DNA of 64,000 bases from Prolixibacteraceae bacterium (GCA_018648265.1 JABGRN010000003.1:74915-138914), one strand, 5' to 3'; shown: positions 1 to 9,175, numbered from the stretch's first letter. Numbers and translations are program-made. The notes: generated by a model not told the origin, from the sequence alone.

Positions 1-17
1 GAAATTGAATAATCAAT

Positions 18-1556
18 TCACTCTTTGTATTCAGACAATGCTTTGTAAAAACTAAAACATAGTAGAATAATAACAATTGCAAAAGGTAAACCGGTAAGAA
101 TGGATGCGGTTTGCAAGGCTTTTAATCCACCTCCTATTAGTAAAATTGCTGCAACCATTCCTTCCATTGAAGCCCAAAATATTTTTTGCCCTTTTGGAGC
201 ATCATGACGTCCTCCGGATGTAAGCGTATCAACAACATAGGAGCCGGAGTCTGAAGATGTTATAAAAAAACTGGCGATAAGTATTATAGTTATAATTGAT
301 GCAAAACTTGTTAAAGGGTATTGTTCTAGAAGGTAGAATATAGCAGTTGCAACATTATTGTTTACCGCTTCCGTAATGGCATGATTGCCAATTAATTCCT
401 GATAAATTGCACTACCCCCAAAAACTGTGAGCCACAAAAAAGTAAGCAGGGTAGGAACAAGTAAAACACCAAAAATAAATTCACGAATGGTTCTTCCTTT
501 GGAGATTCGAGCAATAAAAATACCCACAAAAGGAGACCAGGAAATCCACCATGCCCAATAGAAAATAGTCCAGGAACTTTGCCATTCTTCCTGATTGGAA
601 ATCCCTTTGTAGGAATTTGTCCAGAAACTCAATTCAAAAAATTCATAAATATAATAACCAATATTTTGAACAAACGATTTGAAAATAAACAAACTAGGGC
701 CTACTATCAGCATAAACAATAAAAGGAGGAGTCCTAATCTCATATTCCACTCGCTTAATACCCTTATTCCTTTATCGAGTCCAAGAACCAACGATAAAGT
801 AGCAAAGATTGTAATAATGAGAATAATTAGAATCTGAACCGTAGTAGAAATTTGAATTTGAAACAGGTAGTTCAAGCCTGCATTTACTTGTTGTGCTCCA
901 AATCCTAAAGAAGTAGCAAGCCCAAATAGCGTTGCAATTACTGAAATTGTATCTATAATATCACCAATTGGCCCATAAATTTTTTCACCTAATAAGGGAT
1001 AAAAAACAGAACGAATTGTAAGTGGCAATTTTTTGTTGAAAGTAAAAAAAGCAAGAGCAACTCCAACAATGGCATAGAGTGCCCAAGCATGCACACCCCA
1101 GTGGAGGAATGTAATTCCCATCGCCGATTTTGCTGCTGCTACATCGCCCCCGTTCTGTTCTAAAAAGGGGTTGCCGTTAAAATGAACTATCGGCTCTGCA
1201 ACGCTCCAAAAAAGAAGACCAATGCCCATTCCAGCACTAAAAAGCATTGAAAACCATCCAGTTTTTGAAAACTCTGGTTTTGCATCTTTCCCCCCAATCC
1301 TTATGTTCCTGTATTTTCCAAAACCCAGAGCGATAGCAAAAAATAACATCCCATTTACTAAAAGGATAAAAAACCAACCAACATGATTTGCAATAAATTT
1401 TTGCGTATCATCAAACCATTTTTCCATAGGTTCCCCTACAACTATTGTAACGATTATTAAAACGGCGATAATTAATAATGAAGAAATAAATACAGGGCCA
1501 TTGGCTTTAATACCAAACAAGGTCTTTTTGTCACTTCGGATTTTTGATTTATGCAT
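18..1556 (-). CDS. BCCT family betaine/carnitine/choline transporter
   Basis: This inner-membrane secondary transporter of 512 residues imports quaternary-ammonium osmolytes such as glycine betaine. The chain has about twelve hydrophobic segments. It carries the BCCT core GMGIGLLFWSVAEP at residues 109-122 and the aromatic family signature FYWAWWISWSPF near residue 335. The GMGIG loop resembles ion-coupled BetP rather than a carnitine/butyrobetaine antiporter, which suggests Na+ or H+ coupling (inference). Length matches the family. The ATG start is preceded within 25 bases by a TAATTTTG box. It stands alone, with no ABC or choline-oxidation genes nearby, so the exact substrate is unknown. 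Confidence 0.93.
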   Translation of the reverse strand: MHKSKIRSDKKTLFGIKANGPVFISSLLIIAVLIIVTIVVGEPMEKWFDDTQKFIANHVGWFFILLVNGMLFFAIALGFGKYRNIRIGGKDAKPEFSKTGWFSMLFSAGMGIGLLFWSVAEPIVHFNGNPFLEQNGGDVAAAKSAMGITFLHWGVHAWALYAIVGVALAFFTFNKKLPLTIRSVFYPLLGEKIYGPIGDIIDTISVIATLFGLATSLGFGAQQVNAGLNYLFQIQISTTVQILIILIITIFATLSLVLGLDKGIRVLSEWNMRLGLLLLLFMLIVGPSLFIFKSFVQNIGYYIYEFFELSFWTNSYKGISNQEEWQSSWTIFYWAWWISWSPFVGIFIARISKGRTIREFIFGVLLVPTLLTFLWLTVFGGSAIYQELIGNHAITEAVNNNVATAIFYLLEQYPLTSFASIITIILIASFFITSSDSGSYVVDTLTSGGRHDAPKGQKIFWASMEGMVAAILLIGGGLKALQTASILTGLPFAIVIILLCFSFYKALSEYKE

Positions 1557-1570
1557 ATACCGTAATAATA

Positions 1571-1578
1571 CAAAATTA
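1571..1578 (-). promoter_or_regulatory. Predicted -7 element before the BCCT gene
   Basis: Read on the minus strand, TAATTTTG fits the Bacteroidota -7 consensus TAnnTTTG. It lies only about 14 bases before the ATG, implying a very short leader. No clear TTG -33 box is present, so this is tentative. Confidence 0.3.
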
Positions 1579-1684
1579 TCTGAAGGGCGATGATTTTTTA
1601 GAAATAATTTTCGGTTTTCATGATAACTACTCAGGTAGTTCAGCTTTAGATAATATATTAAATGTCAATCAGATATGTATTTCT

Positions 1685-1778
1685 CGCAAAGAGCGCAAAA
1701 TTCTTACGCAAAGTACGCAAAGCGCATATTGTGAACCCTTTGCGACTTTAGCGTTCTAATTGTTTTGCGTCCTTTGCG
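1685..1778. repeat. Long imperfect palindrome of CGCAAAG/CTTTGCG motifs
   Basis: In the 337-base gap between the BCCT and PLD-like genes, CGCAAAGAGCGCAAAA (1685-1700) pairs with TTTTGCGTCCTTTGCG (1763-1778), 14 of 16 positions complementary. An inner pair, ACGCAAAGTACGCAAAG, complements CTTTGCGACTTTAGCGT nearly as well. The unit could fold into a long hairpin or cruciform. Sequences of this kind occur as dispersed intergenic repeats in Bacteroidota. Nothing else is apparent in this gap; short frames crossing it look non-coding. Confidence 0.7.
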
Positions 1779-1893
1779 TGGAATAGGATTATCAAATTCT
1801 TTTAATTCCATTATGATTAAACTCCCGGAGTTGTTACAAAGAAAAAAGGCAACTACAAATGTAGCAGCTTCAGTCCGTCAAATGATTACAAAT

Positions 1894-4122
1894 TTATTTC
1901 TTAATGATTTTATAAGTATTGAATTTATTGTTTTTGGTTTGAATTTTTAGAATGTAAAGCCCGGATTTAAATGTGGTAAAATCAATTTCACATTGATTAG
2001 AATTGCATGAGTTTATCTTTTTTATTTGTACTCCTGTGGCAGAGTATAGAAGGATATTTTTAATACCAATCTGAGAAGAAATAGTAATCTTTTCAACTGT
2101 CGGATTTGGATAAACCTTCACATTTTCAATTTCAATATTTTCTGCAGAAACAACCAAATCTCCACCATTTTCTGCAAATCGATACGCAAACTGTTGAAAA
2201 TACTGGTTGGCAATTTCAGCATCATGAATAATCAAAGTATTTTCATCGTTTCGGTCGTTCGCCGAGTTACTCCAGTTATGACTTCCTGTAATAACTTGCG
2301 GGTCTGAAGCTGCATAATTTGCATCTACAATTGCTAGTTTATGGTGTAAAGTAGCACTGGCAGAATTATCGAAAATATATTTCCCAAAGGGCAAAGCATT
2401 ACTTAAAATATCATTTACAGTTAATGAGTTTCCTCCCGAGGCATTTGTCAATACATGTACCTCCACACCTCGTTCGTAAGCATCTTTTATTGAGTAGGCC
2501 AAATCGGAACGTGTTATCAACATGGTTTCAATATTCAAATCGTTGTCTGACGTATTAATTGCATTTATAATTTGTTGGTTGGTTCCGTCGGATGGACTGA
2601 AATACAATTGAACGCGATTCCCACCAATAATAAATTCGTGAGGGGTGTTGTTGGTTTTGGCAGCGCCAAATTTTGAAGTATTTTCGTTTGGTTGGTCACC
2701 TGCACTTCCCCACATTTCTTCAAATTCGATTTGATATGCCTTTGCAAGCGATTGGTCTTGAATAAAAATCATATTATTCGCATCACTATTTATTTGGCCC
2801 TCGGTTAAATTTGTTGAACCAGACCAAACCCATGGTTTTGATGCATCAATGGAATTGGCATCGAAACTGACGAATTTGTTGTGCATCAATCCTGTTTCCG
2901 AGTTGTCGGGACTTACCAATACCGGAATTTCAGGCAGCAAATTATCAGCACCCAAATGAGCAGTTGAACCGCAGGTAATAAATCGAATTTTTACTCCCCG
3001 GTTATGAGCCTCGATTAGGGCCTGGCTCATGTTGCTTAATCCTGAATTATTGATATTGTAAATGCAAAAATCGATGGTCGCTTCTGCCCGGTTTATGTAT
3101 GCCATTAGAGTGTCCTCCAAAGCATTGTCGATGTTCATCGCTTCTGTTCCGGTTGAAAGGGAATTTTGTACAGGGGTATTAAAATAAGCTTTTATTTCTC
3201 CCGATGAATTCGATTCGGTGGCAAAAACCCCAATCGAAGAAAATGTAGTGTCGGTATTTAAAACTGAAAATGCTTTTGCATAAATTATTGTAGCAGCTTC
3301 AAGTCCGGAAAAATTAACGTCATGAAAATATCTATCGTTTACTAAAGTAGAATTCCCGGTTATAAAATTTGTCCACGACGATTGGTTGCTGGTAAATCCG
3401 AAAATTACTTCAGAACTTGCTTCCACATCGGTTTCCCACGAAAGTATAAAGCCTTCTTTTGAAATATTATTGATTTCAACGGGCGACGTGAAATTCACCA
3501 GATTCCCTGAAATAAAATCTTCCATAGTCCGGGGTAGTAGTTGATATCCGGATCGCGTGTCGTTCTGGTAATAAGAATATTGCGAACAAATTGCAACAAT
3601 GTTAATTTTTCCGGTTGGAATTACCTGACCAACAATCGGTGAACTGTTGTTTGTCCTGAAAACCCCTTTTTCCTGACCATTGGTGAAATTGTAGTTTTTA
3701 TTGCCATCGAATGTGCCAATGGCATTTTCAATTTCAACATTATTTATTTGAATTAATTGTCCTTCAAAATCTTCGTCGATTCGATCGATGGTCATAATTT
3801 TAGGGTTTGGTAATTTATTCCCTGAGGAGACAATTGTAACACTTTCAATTGGATCTATTTCCAGAAGATTGTTATAATCTTTTAAAGTTCCTGAAATTAA
3901 AATTGAGTCGCCTCTTTTTACATTGGCTAACTTAGAGCCGTACGCAGCTAAACCGGCTGTTCCATCCTGAAAATATCTAATTAATCCCAATTCATCACCA
4001 TTGGTAACAATTCCGGAAACTGTTACATCTTGTCCAACCGAGTTTCTAACATCAGCAATATTCTGTTGAGCGAAAAGTTGAATAGCACTAAAAAATGCCA
4101 GAAAAGTAAATAGTAATTTCAA
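1894..4122 (-). CDS. Secreted OB-fold/phospholipase D-like protein with T9SS C-terminal signal
   Basis: This is an exported protein of about 742 residues. I prefer the TTG start at 4122 because it places a clean signal peptide (LKLLFTFLAFFSAIQLFAQ) at the N-terminus. An ATG at 4209 would add 29 residues with no signal-like character. After the signal comes an OB-fold-like region (SVGQDVTVSGIV), then a fibronectin-III-like stretch. Two PLD-type half-sites follow: HNKFVSFD with SGSTNLTEG, and HHKLAIVDAN with GSHNWSNSANDRNDEN. The C-terminus (VYPNPTVEKI ... GLYILKI) is a type A T9SS sorting domain. Such proteins may be nucleases or phosphodiesterases; the substrate is not determinable. It follows the small T9SS-tail gene on the same strand. 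Confidence 0.85.
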   Translation of the reverse strand: MKLLFTFLAFFSAIQLFAQQNIADVRNSVGQDVTVSGIVTNGDELGLIRYFQDGTAGLAAYGSKLANVKRGDSILISGTLKDYNNLLEIDPIESVTIVSSGNKLPNPKIMTIDRIDEDFEGQLIQINNVEIENAIGTFDGNKNYNFTNGQEKGVFRTNNSSPIVGQVIPTGKINIVAICSQYSYYQNDTRSGYQLLPRTMEDFISGNLVNFTSPVEINNISKEGFILSWETDVEASSEVIFGFTSNQSSWTNFITGNSTLVNDRYFHDVNFSGLEAATIIYAKAFSVLNTDTTFSSIGVFATESNSSGEIKAYFNTPVQNSLSTGTEAMNIDNALEDTLMAYINRAEATIDFCIYNINNSGLSNMSQALIEAHNRGVKIRFITCGSTAHLGADNLLPEIPVLVSPDNSETGLMHNKFVSFDANSIDASKPWVWSGSTNLTEGQINSDANNMIFIQDQSLAKAYQIEFEEMWGSAGDQPNENTSKFGAAKTNNTPHEFIIGGNRVQLYFSPSDGTNQQIINAINTSDNDLNIETMLITRSDLAYSIKDAYERGVEVHVLTNASGGNSLTVNDILSNALPFGKYIFDNSASATLHHKLAIVDANYAASDPQVITGSHNWSNSANDRNDENTLIIHDAEIANQYFQQFAYRFAENGGDLVVSAENIEIENVKVYPNPTVEKITISSQIGIKNILLYSATGVQIKKINSCNSNQCEIDFTTFKSGLYILKIQTKNNKFNTYKIIKK

Positions 4123-4215
4123 AACATTGGTTTTTAAATTTGGGAGGTGAAAGTAAGAAAAAATAGCAGATAAATTTTTATCGTGAAAATGAAAATAATT
4201 GTTTTTCAAACTGTG

Positions 4216-4581
4216 TTAATTTGCTGAAACGATTAGTTTCTTGACAACAGTTTTGTTTTCAGATGTTTTAACCTGAATAAGGTAAATCCCGTTTGGAATG
4301 TTTTCGAGCCGAATTAGATGCTTGTTTACCCCAAAATCAAATGTTTTCAGAAGTATTTCTTTTCCGGCAATGTTTGTTAGCCTTATTTCGATAAGCTCCT
4401 GGTTAATCGTTTCGATGGTAACTTTTTGGTTTTTAACGGGATTGGGATAAAGCTTTACTTCTGGTTGTATTTGTTCAGTTTTAAAATCTGAATCCCAGGC
4501 GTTTGAATTACCAGTTGAATTATTCGAAAAACCAGAGATGTAAAAAGTAAAAAAGGAAATAATCAGAATAAATTTTTTCAT
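4216..4581 (-). CDS. Small secreted protein consisting mainly of a T9SS sorting domain
   Basis: A 121-residue protein starting at the ATG at 4581, which puts the signal peptide MKKFILIISFFTFYISGFS first. An in-frame upstream ATG at 4620 would add 13 polar residues. After a short linker of about 30 residues, the rest (VKLYPNPVKNQKVTIE through NGIYLIQVKT and KKLIVS) matches a type A T9SS C-terminal sorting domain. Almost no cargo lies between the signal peptide and the sorting domain, which is unusual. It sits 94 bases before the PLD-like gene (with that gene's TTG start) on the same strand, so the two may be co-transcribed. Function is unknown. Confidence 0.75.
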   Translation of the reverse strand: MKKFILIISFFTFYISGFSNNSTGNSNAWDSDFKTEQIQPEVKLYPNPVKNQKVTIETINQELIEIRLTNIAGKEILLKTFDFGVNKHLIRLENIPNGIYLIQVKTSENKTVVKKLIVSAN

Positions 4582-4620
4582 GGCTTTAAAATTTTCTTCT
4601 TCGGTGATTGCAAATAACAT

Positions 4621-4982
4621 GCCTATTTTTTATCCTTAAATTTTATTTGTGGGTTGCAATAAAATATTTTGTTCAATTTGGATCTATTCAGGGATAAAAA
4701 AATGCTTGTCAGTAAACCTTTGATGTTGGGAAAATATATTTTTAACTGCTATGAGCAATTTCAAAATACAATTAGTTAAATCAATATTAATTGAAGATAG
4801 AAAAAACGATATCACGGCAAACAAAAATGCAGCGACCGAAAAGAATTCTTAAATTCAGGATCTTTTTATCGAAATAAAATTTTATGTAATAATTTTTATT
4901 TTGAATACGAATTTCGAGTAATTTTGAGATTTATATTTAAACAGGGAACAAAACCTTAGGAATTTAACATTAGTAGATTAAA
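4621..4982. other. Intergenic region before rel; possible promoter only
   Basis: This 362-base AT-rich gap separates the divergent T9SS-tail gene and rel. TAATTTTG at 4919-4926 matches the TAnnTTTG -7 consensus on the plus strand. A TTTG at 4900-4903 lies 15 bases upstream, shorter than the usual 17-21 spacing. If used, the rel leader would be about 50 bases. I see no gene, terminator or RNA element here. Confidence 0.35.
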
Positions 4983-7214
4983 GTGCAGCATTTTACAAAG
5001 TCAGAAATAAGTTATATCGAAGACCGTTACGAAGATTTCCTGAAAGTGATCCAGGATAAATTTGATGAAGAACGGATGGCACGGATTGACAAAGCTTTTC
5101 GGTTTGCCAACGCTGCACACGACGGCATTAAGCGAAAATCGGGAGAACCCTATATTATTCATCCAATTGCCGTTGCTAAAATTGTAGCTCAGAAACTAGG
5201 GCTTGGTGCTACAACAATTGTTGCCTCCCTTTTGCACGATGTAGTTGAAGATACAGAATACCGGATTACCGATATTGAAAATATGTTCGATTCAAAAGTT
5301 GCAAACATTGTTGATGGTTTAACAAAATTATCGGGCGATTTTGATTTGAGTCAGGCACTCACCCTAAAAAAAATATTGATGACCCTTTCAGACGATGTCA
5401 GGGTTATATTGATAAAAATTGCCGATCGCCTTCACAATATGCAAACACTCGATTCGATGTTGCCCCAAAAAAAGCTAAAAATCGCGGGCGAAACTTTGTT
5501 TCTTTATGCACCTCTTGCACACCGGCTGGGCTTGTATGCAATAAAAAGCGAGCTTGAAGAACTCAGCTTCAAATATAAACATCCCGAGGAATATAATCGG
5601 ATAATCTATCAATTGCACAACCAGGAAGAAAAGAGGAATTACCTTGTTGAAGAATTTATAAAACCCATTAAAGATAGGTTGAAAACAGAGAATATTTATT
5701 GCAATGTAACCCATCGCTTAAAATCGACTTATTCTATTTGGGAAAAAATGCAGAAAAAAGGGGTAACCTTCGATGAAATTTATGATTTGCAAGCCATCAG
5801 AATAATAATTAAAGCAAAACCTGACATTTCGGAAAAACGCCAGTGTTTTGATGTTATGTCGATAGTAACCGATGTTTACAAACCCAAACCTGATAGGATA
5901 AGAGACTGGATTACGGTACCAAAAGCGAACGGTTACGAATCGCTGCATGTTACTGTAATGGGGCCACAGGGGAAGTGGGTGGAAATTCAAATCCGTACCG
6001 AGCGGATGGACGAAGTTGCCGAGCATGGTTTTGCTGCACATTATCGTTACAAAGACATTAGTAATTATGAAAACGAACTGGACACCTGGATTGAACGAAT
6101 CAGAGAACAATTAAGAAACCCTGATATTGATGCTTTTGAATTTCTTGATGATTTTAAACTGAATTTGTTTGCCACCGAAATACATGTTTTTACGCCAAAA
6201 GGAGAAATGATCTCGTTACCACAAGGATCTACAGTTGCAGATTTTGCTTATGAAATACACACCGACCTTGGCAATAAATGTATTGGCGCAAAAATAAATT
6301 TAAAATTGGTTTCAATAAGCCATATTCTACAAAATGGTGATCAGATAGAAATCCTTAGTTCTGAAAGCCAGGTCCCAAAACTGGAATGGCTCAAATTTGT
6401 AAGTTCGGCAAAAGCACGAACTAAAATAAAAGATTCATTTAAACTAGAAAAAAGTGAGCACATTGAAAAAGGTAAAATCGCGGTTGAAGAGGCAATAAAA
6501 AATGCAAAGGCACCTTTAACTGCAAATAACCTAAAAAAAATAATTGCTCATTTTAATCTTAATAATAAAGAGCAATTGTACTCCGATATTGGGACTGGTT
6601 TTTTGGAATTGGGAAATATTAACGATATCCTGGGAAAAAAAGCAGAAAATAAACTTATTAAATATTGGAATATTACTTTTAGTAGAAAAAAGAAAGGAGA
6701 GCACGGGGAAATAGAAACTGAAGAAGAAGCCACCGGAAAAAAAATAGATAAACGAAAAACTTTCGTGTTAAAAGAAGCACAAGACAATATAACTTTCTCT
6801 TTGGCAAAATGTTGCAACCCCATCCCTGGCGAAAAAGTAATAGGTTATTTAAGTACCGACGACCATGTTATCATTCATAAAACAGAATGTAACAAAGTTG
6901 CCAAATTATTGTCGAGCCAGGGGGAAAGGATAATAACCGCAGAATGGACAAAGTTTAAAAAACATGCTTATTTAAGGCGATTACGCCTGGAAGGTTTCGA
7001 TAGGCTTGGGATAGTAAACGAAGTTACCAATATTATTTCGAAGGTACATACTATAAATATGCGTTCAGTAAAATTCGATACCCACGACGGCATTTTCGAA
7101 GGCGACCTGTTTCTTTATGTCCATAATGCTGAAGATTTAGATAACCTGGTTATCCAATTAGAGAAGATAAAAGGTATTGACAGCATTTCAAGAGTTGAGA
7201 TTCTTAATGATTAA
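4983..7214 (+). CDS. rel: Bifunctional (p)ppGpp synthetase/hydrolase (RelA/SpoT family)
   Basis: A 743-residue cytoplasmic stringent-response enzyme that makes and degrades (p)ppGpp. The GTG start at 4983 is the only in-frame start before the conserved N-terminus. The hydrolase domain (about residues 25-200) keeps its HD motif, with SLLHDVVEDTEY and IKIADRLHNM, so hydrolysis should be active. The synthetase domain (about 230-360) has HRLKSTYSIWEKM, DLQAIRIII, GYESLHVTV and EIQIRTERMDEVAEHG. A TGS domain starts near residue 395 (TEIHVFTPKGEMISLPQG), and a C-terminal ACT domain covers about 660-743. Both catalytic halves look intact, as in single-copy long Rel of Bacteroidota. The Fur-family gene follows after 68 bases. 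Confidence 0.96.
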   Translation: MQHFTKSEISYIEDRYEDFLKVIQDKFDEERMARIDKAFRFANAAHDGIKRKSGEPYIIHPIAVAKIVAQKLGLGATTIVASLLHDVVEDTEYRITDIENMFDSKVANIVDGLTKLSGDFDLSQALTLKKILMTLSDDVRVILIKIADRLHNMQTLDSMLPQKKLKIAGETLFLYAPLAHRLGLYAIKSELEELSFKYKHPEEYNRIIYQLHNQEEKRNYLVEEFIKPIKDRLKTENIYCNVTHRLKSTYSIWEKMQKKGVTFDEIYDLQAIRIIIKAKPDISEKRQCFDVMSIVTDVYKPKPDRIRDWITVPKANGYESLHVTVMGPQGKWVEIQIRTERMDEVAEHGFAAHYRYKDISNYENELDTWIERIREQLRNPDIDAFEFLDDFKLNLFATEIHVFTPKGEMISLPQGSTVADFAYEIHTDLGNKCIGAKINLKLVSISHILQNGDQIEILSSESQVPKLEWLKFVSSAKARTKIKDSFKLEKSEHIEKGKIAVEEAIKNAKAPLTANNLKKIIAHFNLNNKEQLYSDIGTGFLELGNINDILGKKAENKLIKYWNITFSRKKKGEHGEIETEEEATGKKIDKRKTFVLKEAQDNITFSLAKCCNPIPGEKVIGYLSTDDHVIIHKTECNKVAKLLSSQGERIITAEWTKFKKHAYLRRLRLEGFDRLGIVNEVTNIISKVHTINMRSVKFDTHDGIFEGDLFLYVHNAEDLDNLVIQLEKIKGIDSISRVEILND

Positions 7215-7249
7215 TTTTAATTAAGTCTAAAGAAATAAAAAAAAAAAAT

Positions 7250-7257
7250 TATTTTTG
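7250..7257 (+). promoter_or_regulatory. Predicted -7 element before the Fur-family gene
   Basis: TATTTTTG matches TAnnTTTG and lies 26 bases before the ATG at 7283, in a poly-A-rich gap after rel. No good TTG box is found upstream. It would give the Fur-family gene its own transcript in addition to readthrough from rel. Confidence 0.35.
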
Positions 7258-7282
7258 AACCCTATTTAAAATTGGTTTAATT

Positions 7283-7726
7283 ATGAATAGCCATAAAAAC
7301 CGGGAAACGGTAAGAAAAATGTTTACCGAGTACCTTGAGCAAAACGGGCATCGGAAAACACCGGAGAGATTTGCCATTCTTGATGAAATTTATTCGCGCG
7401 AAGGTCATTTTGATATTGAATCGTTATATATTTCGATGAAAAATAAAAATTATAGGGTCAGCAGGGCTACACTTTATAATACCATCGATTTATTGCTCGA
7501 TTGCAAACTGGTGGTGAAACATCAGTTTGGAAAAAATATAGCGCAGTTTGAAAAGGCATTTGCAACTTTGCAACACGATCATTTGATCAACACAACAAAT
7601 GGTAGTGTCGTTGAATTTTATGACCCTCGCATTCGCGAAATAATAGAAGACGCATGTTTAAAAAACAATTTCAAACTCTCGCACCACACGCTGTATATTT
7701 ATGGCGAGACCATTAAAAATGAATAA
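7283..7726 (+). CDS. Fur-family transcriptional regulator lacking the structural CxxC
   Basis: A 147-residue DNA-binding regulator of the Fur superfamily. The winged-helix half (residues 15-85) reads [20 protein letters not shown] and [16 protein letters not shown], as in Fur/PerR/Zur. The dimerisation half keeps the regulatory metal ligands: HDHLI near residue 97, the acidic EFYDPRI segment, and [10 protein letters not shown] near the C-terminus. Where Fur proteins usually have CxxCG after HDHLI, this one has INTTNG, and no second CxxC appears at the C-terminus. The structural zinc site is therefore absent. It lies between rel and purA and is closed by a strong terminator. The sensed metal or signal cannot be predicted. 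Confidence 0.88.
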   Translation: MNSHKNRETVRKMFTEYLEQNGHRKTPERFAILDEIYSREGHFDIESLYISMKNKNYRVSRATLYNTIDLLLDCKLVVKHQFGKNIAQFEKAFATLQHDHLINTTNGSVVEFYDPRIREIIEDACLKNNFKLSHHTLYIYGETIKNE

Positions 7727-7750
7727 TACAAGTCATTTTAAAATATTATA

Positions 7751-7778
7751 AAATCCTCTTGATCAAGAGGATTTTTTT
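7751..7778 (+). terminator. Rho-independent terminator after the Fur-family gene
   Basis: AAATCCTCTT GATC AAGAGGATTT is a perfect inverted repeat running directly into a run of seven T. It lies 25 bases after the Fur-family stop codon and separates that gene from purA. Confidence 0.9.
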
Positions 7779-7823
7779 ATGCCCGTAAACAAAAAATATT
7801 TGTACTTTTAAAAACTAAAGTTT

Positions 7824-7869
7824 AAAGCCGTGAAAATTTTCTCTGATATGATAGAATTTTCACGGTTTT
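7824..7869 (+). promoter_or_regulatory. Terminator-like hairpin in the purA leader
   Basis: CCGTGAAAATT (7828-7838) and AATTTTCACGG (7855-7865) form perfect 11-base arms. The arms extend outward through a G-T pair and three A-T pairs to about 15 pairs, with a 16-base loop. TTTT follows, and the purA ATG is 28 bases further on. Because a complete terminator for the previous gene lies upstream, this second hairpin probably sits inside the purA 5' leader and could act as an attenuator or mRNA stabiliser (inference). It does not resemble a purine riboswitch core. Confidence 0.6.
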
Positions 7870-7897
7870 ATTTGGGAAATCAAAAATCGAGTTACAA

Positions 7898-9175
7898 ATG
7901 AATGTAGATGTATTGCTTGGCCTGCAATGGGGCGACGAAGGGAAAGGGAAAATAGTAGATGTTTTAACTCCGAAATACGATGTAATAACACGTTTTCAGG
8001 GAGGTCCCAATGCGGGGCACACATTGGAATTCAATAATCTTAAACAAGTACTGCACACAATTCCTTCGGGTATTTTTCGAGAAAATAAAATAAATATAAT
8101 CGGGAATGGTGTTGTAATCGACCCAATAGTTTTTCAAAAAGAAATTGAGTCGTTAAAAAAGATTGGGTTCGATATTTCAGGAAATCTCTATATTTCGAAA
8201 AAGGCACACCTTATTTTACCCACCCACCGGATTCTTGACGCTGCATCGGAACAGAAAAAAGGCAAAACCAAAATTGGATCTACATTAAAAGGGATTGGAC
8301 CTACTTACAAAGATAAAATTGGACGCGAAGGTTTGCGGGTTGGCGACTTGCTGCACAATTTTGAAGACAAATACAATACCCGGATCGAAAACCACAAAAT
8401 TATGCTAAAGGAATTTTTCAAATACGATTACGAAAAAATTCTTAGCGAGTGCGAAAAGGAGTGGTTTGAAGGTATTGAAGTTTTAAAATCGTTCCAATTT
8501 GTTGACAGCGAACATATGATTAACCAATTGCTCCATGAAAAAAAATCGGTATTGGCAGAAGGGGCGCAGGGAACATTGTTAGATGTCGATTTTGGATCTT
8601 ATCCTTTTGTAACCAGTTCAAGTACAATTTGTGCCGGGGCATGTACAGGTTTGGGGATTGCACCGCAAAAAATTGGTAAAGTTTTTGGAATTTTTAAAGC
8701 CTACTGTACCCGAGTTGGAATGGGACCTTTCCCAACCGAGTTGCTCGACAAAACAGGTACTGAACTTCGAGATGCCGGAAATGAATATGGATCGACAACC
8801 GGAAGGCCACGCCGTTGTGGATGGCTCGATTTAGTGGCTCTGAAATATGCAACTATGTTGGATGGGGTTACGGAATTAATAATGATGAAAGCTGACGTTT
8901 TGGACAAGTTCGACTCTATTAAAATTTGTGTTGGGTACGAAATCGACGGAGAAGTAAGCGGGCATTTCCCATTTGAACTTAACGATGATGTTAAACCCGT
9001 TTATGTTGAATTACCCGGTTGGAAAACTGATCTCACGCAAATAAAAGATCAAAACGAATTTCCCGAAGAATTGAATAATTACATCAATTTTATTGAAGAA
9101 GAAATGGGGATTCCGGTATCGATTGCGTCGGTGGGGCCAAACAGGGAGCAAACAATATTCCTTGAAAAAGAGTAA
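7898..9175 (+). CDS. purA: Adenylosuccinate synthetase
   Basis: A 425-residue cytoplasmic enzyme that joins IMP and aspartate with GTP hydrolysis to give adenylosuccinate, the first committed step to AMP. The N-terminal GLQWGDEGKGKIVD holds the GTP-binding loop and catalytic Asp. NAGHTLEF supplies the catalytic His. GPTYKDKIGR, AEGAQGTLLDVDFG, and STTGRPRRCGWLD follow in the expected order. Length is normal. It is bracketed by its own hairpin-bearing leader and a terminator, so it appears monocistronic. Purine supply and Rel-made alarmones converge on GTP levels, but nearness of the two genes alone does not show co-regulation. Confidence 0.97.
   Translation: MNVDVLLGLQWGDEGKGKIVDVLTPKYDVITRFQGGPNAGHTLEFNNLKQVLHTIPSGIFRENKINIIGNGVVIDPIVFQKEIESLKKIGFDISGNLYISKKAHLILPTHRILDAASEQKKGKTKIGSTLKGIGPTYKDKIGREGLRVGDLLHNFEDKYNTRIENHKIMLKEFFKYDYEKILSECEKEWFEGIEVLKSFQFVDSEHMINQLLHEKKSVLAEGAQGTLLDVDFGSYPFVTSSSTICAGACTGLGIAPQKIGKVFGIFKAYCTRVGMGPFPTELLDKTGTELRDAGNEYGSTTGRPRRCGWLDLVALKYATMLDGVTELIMMKADVLDKFDSIKICVGYEIDGEVSGHFPFELNDDVKPVYVELPGWKTDLTQIKDQNEFPEELNNYINFIEEEMGIPVSIASVGPNREQTIFLEKE

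Noticed and set aside
1544-1950. Two small plus-strand frames after the BCCT gene
   Set aside because: They cross the CGCAAAG palindrome and the 3' end of the PLD-like gene and show no coding character.
7790-7897. Purine riboswitch in the purA leader
   Set aside because: The leader has a strong hairpin, but the conserved three-way junction core of a purine riboswitch is not seen.
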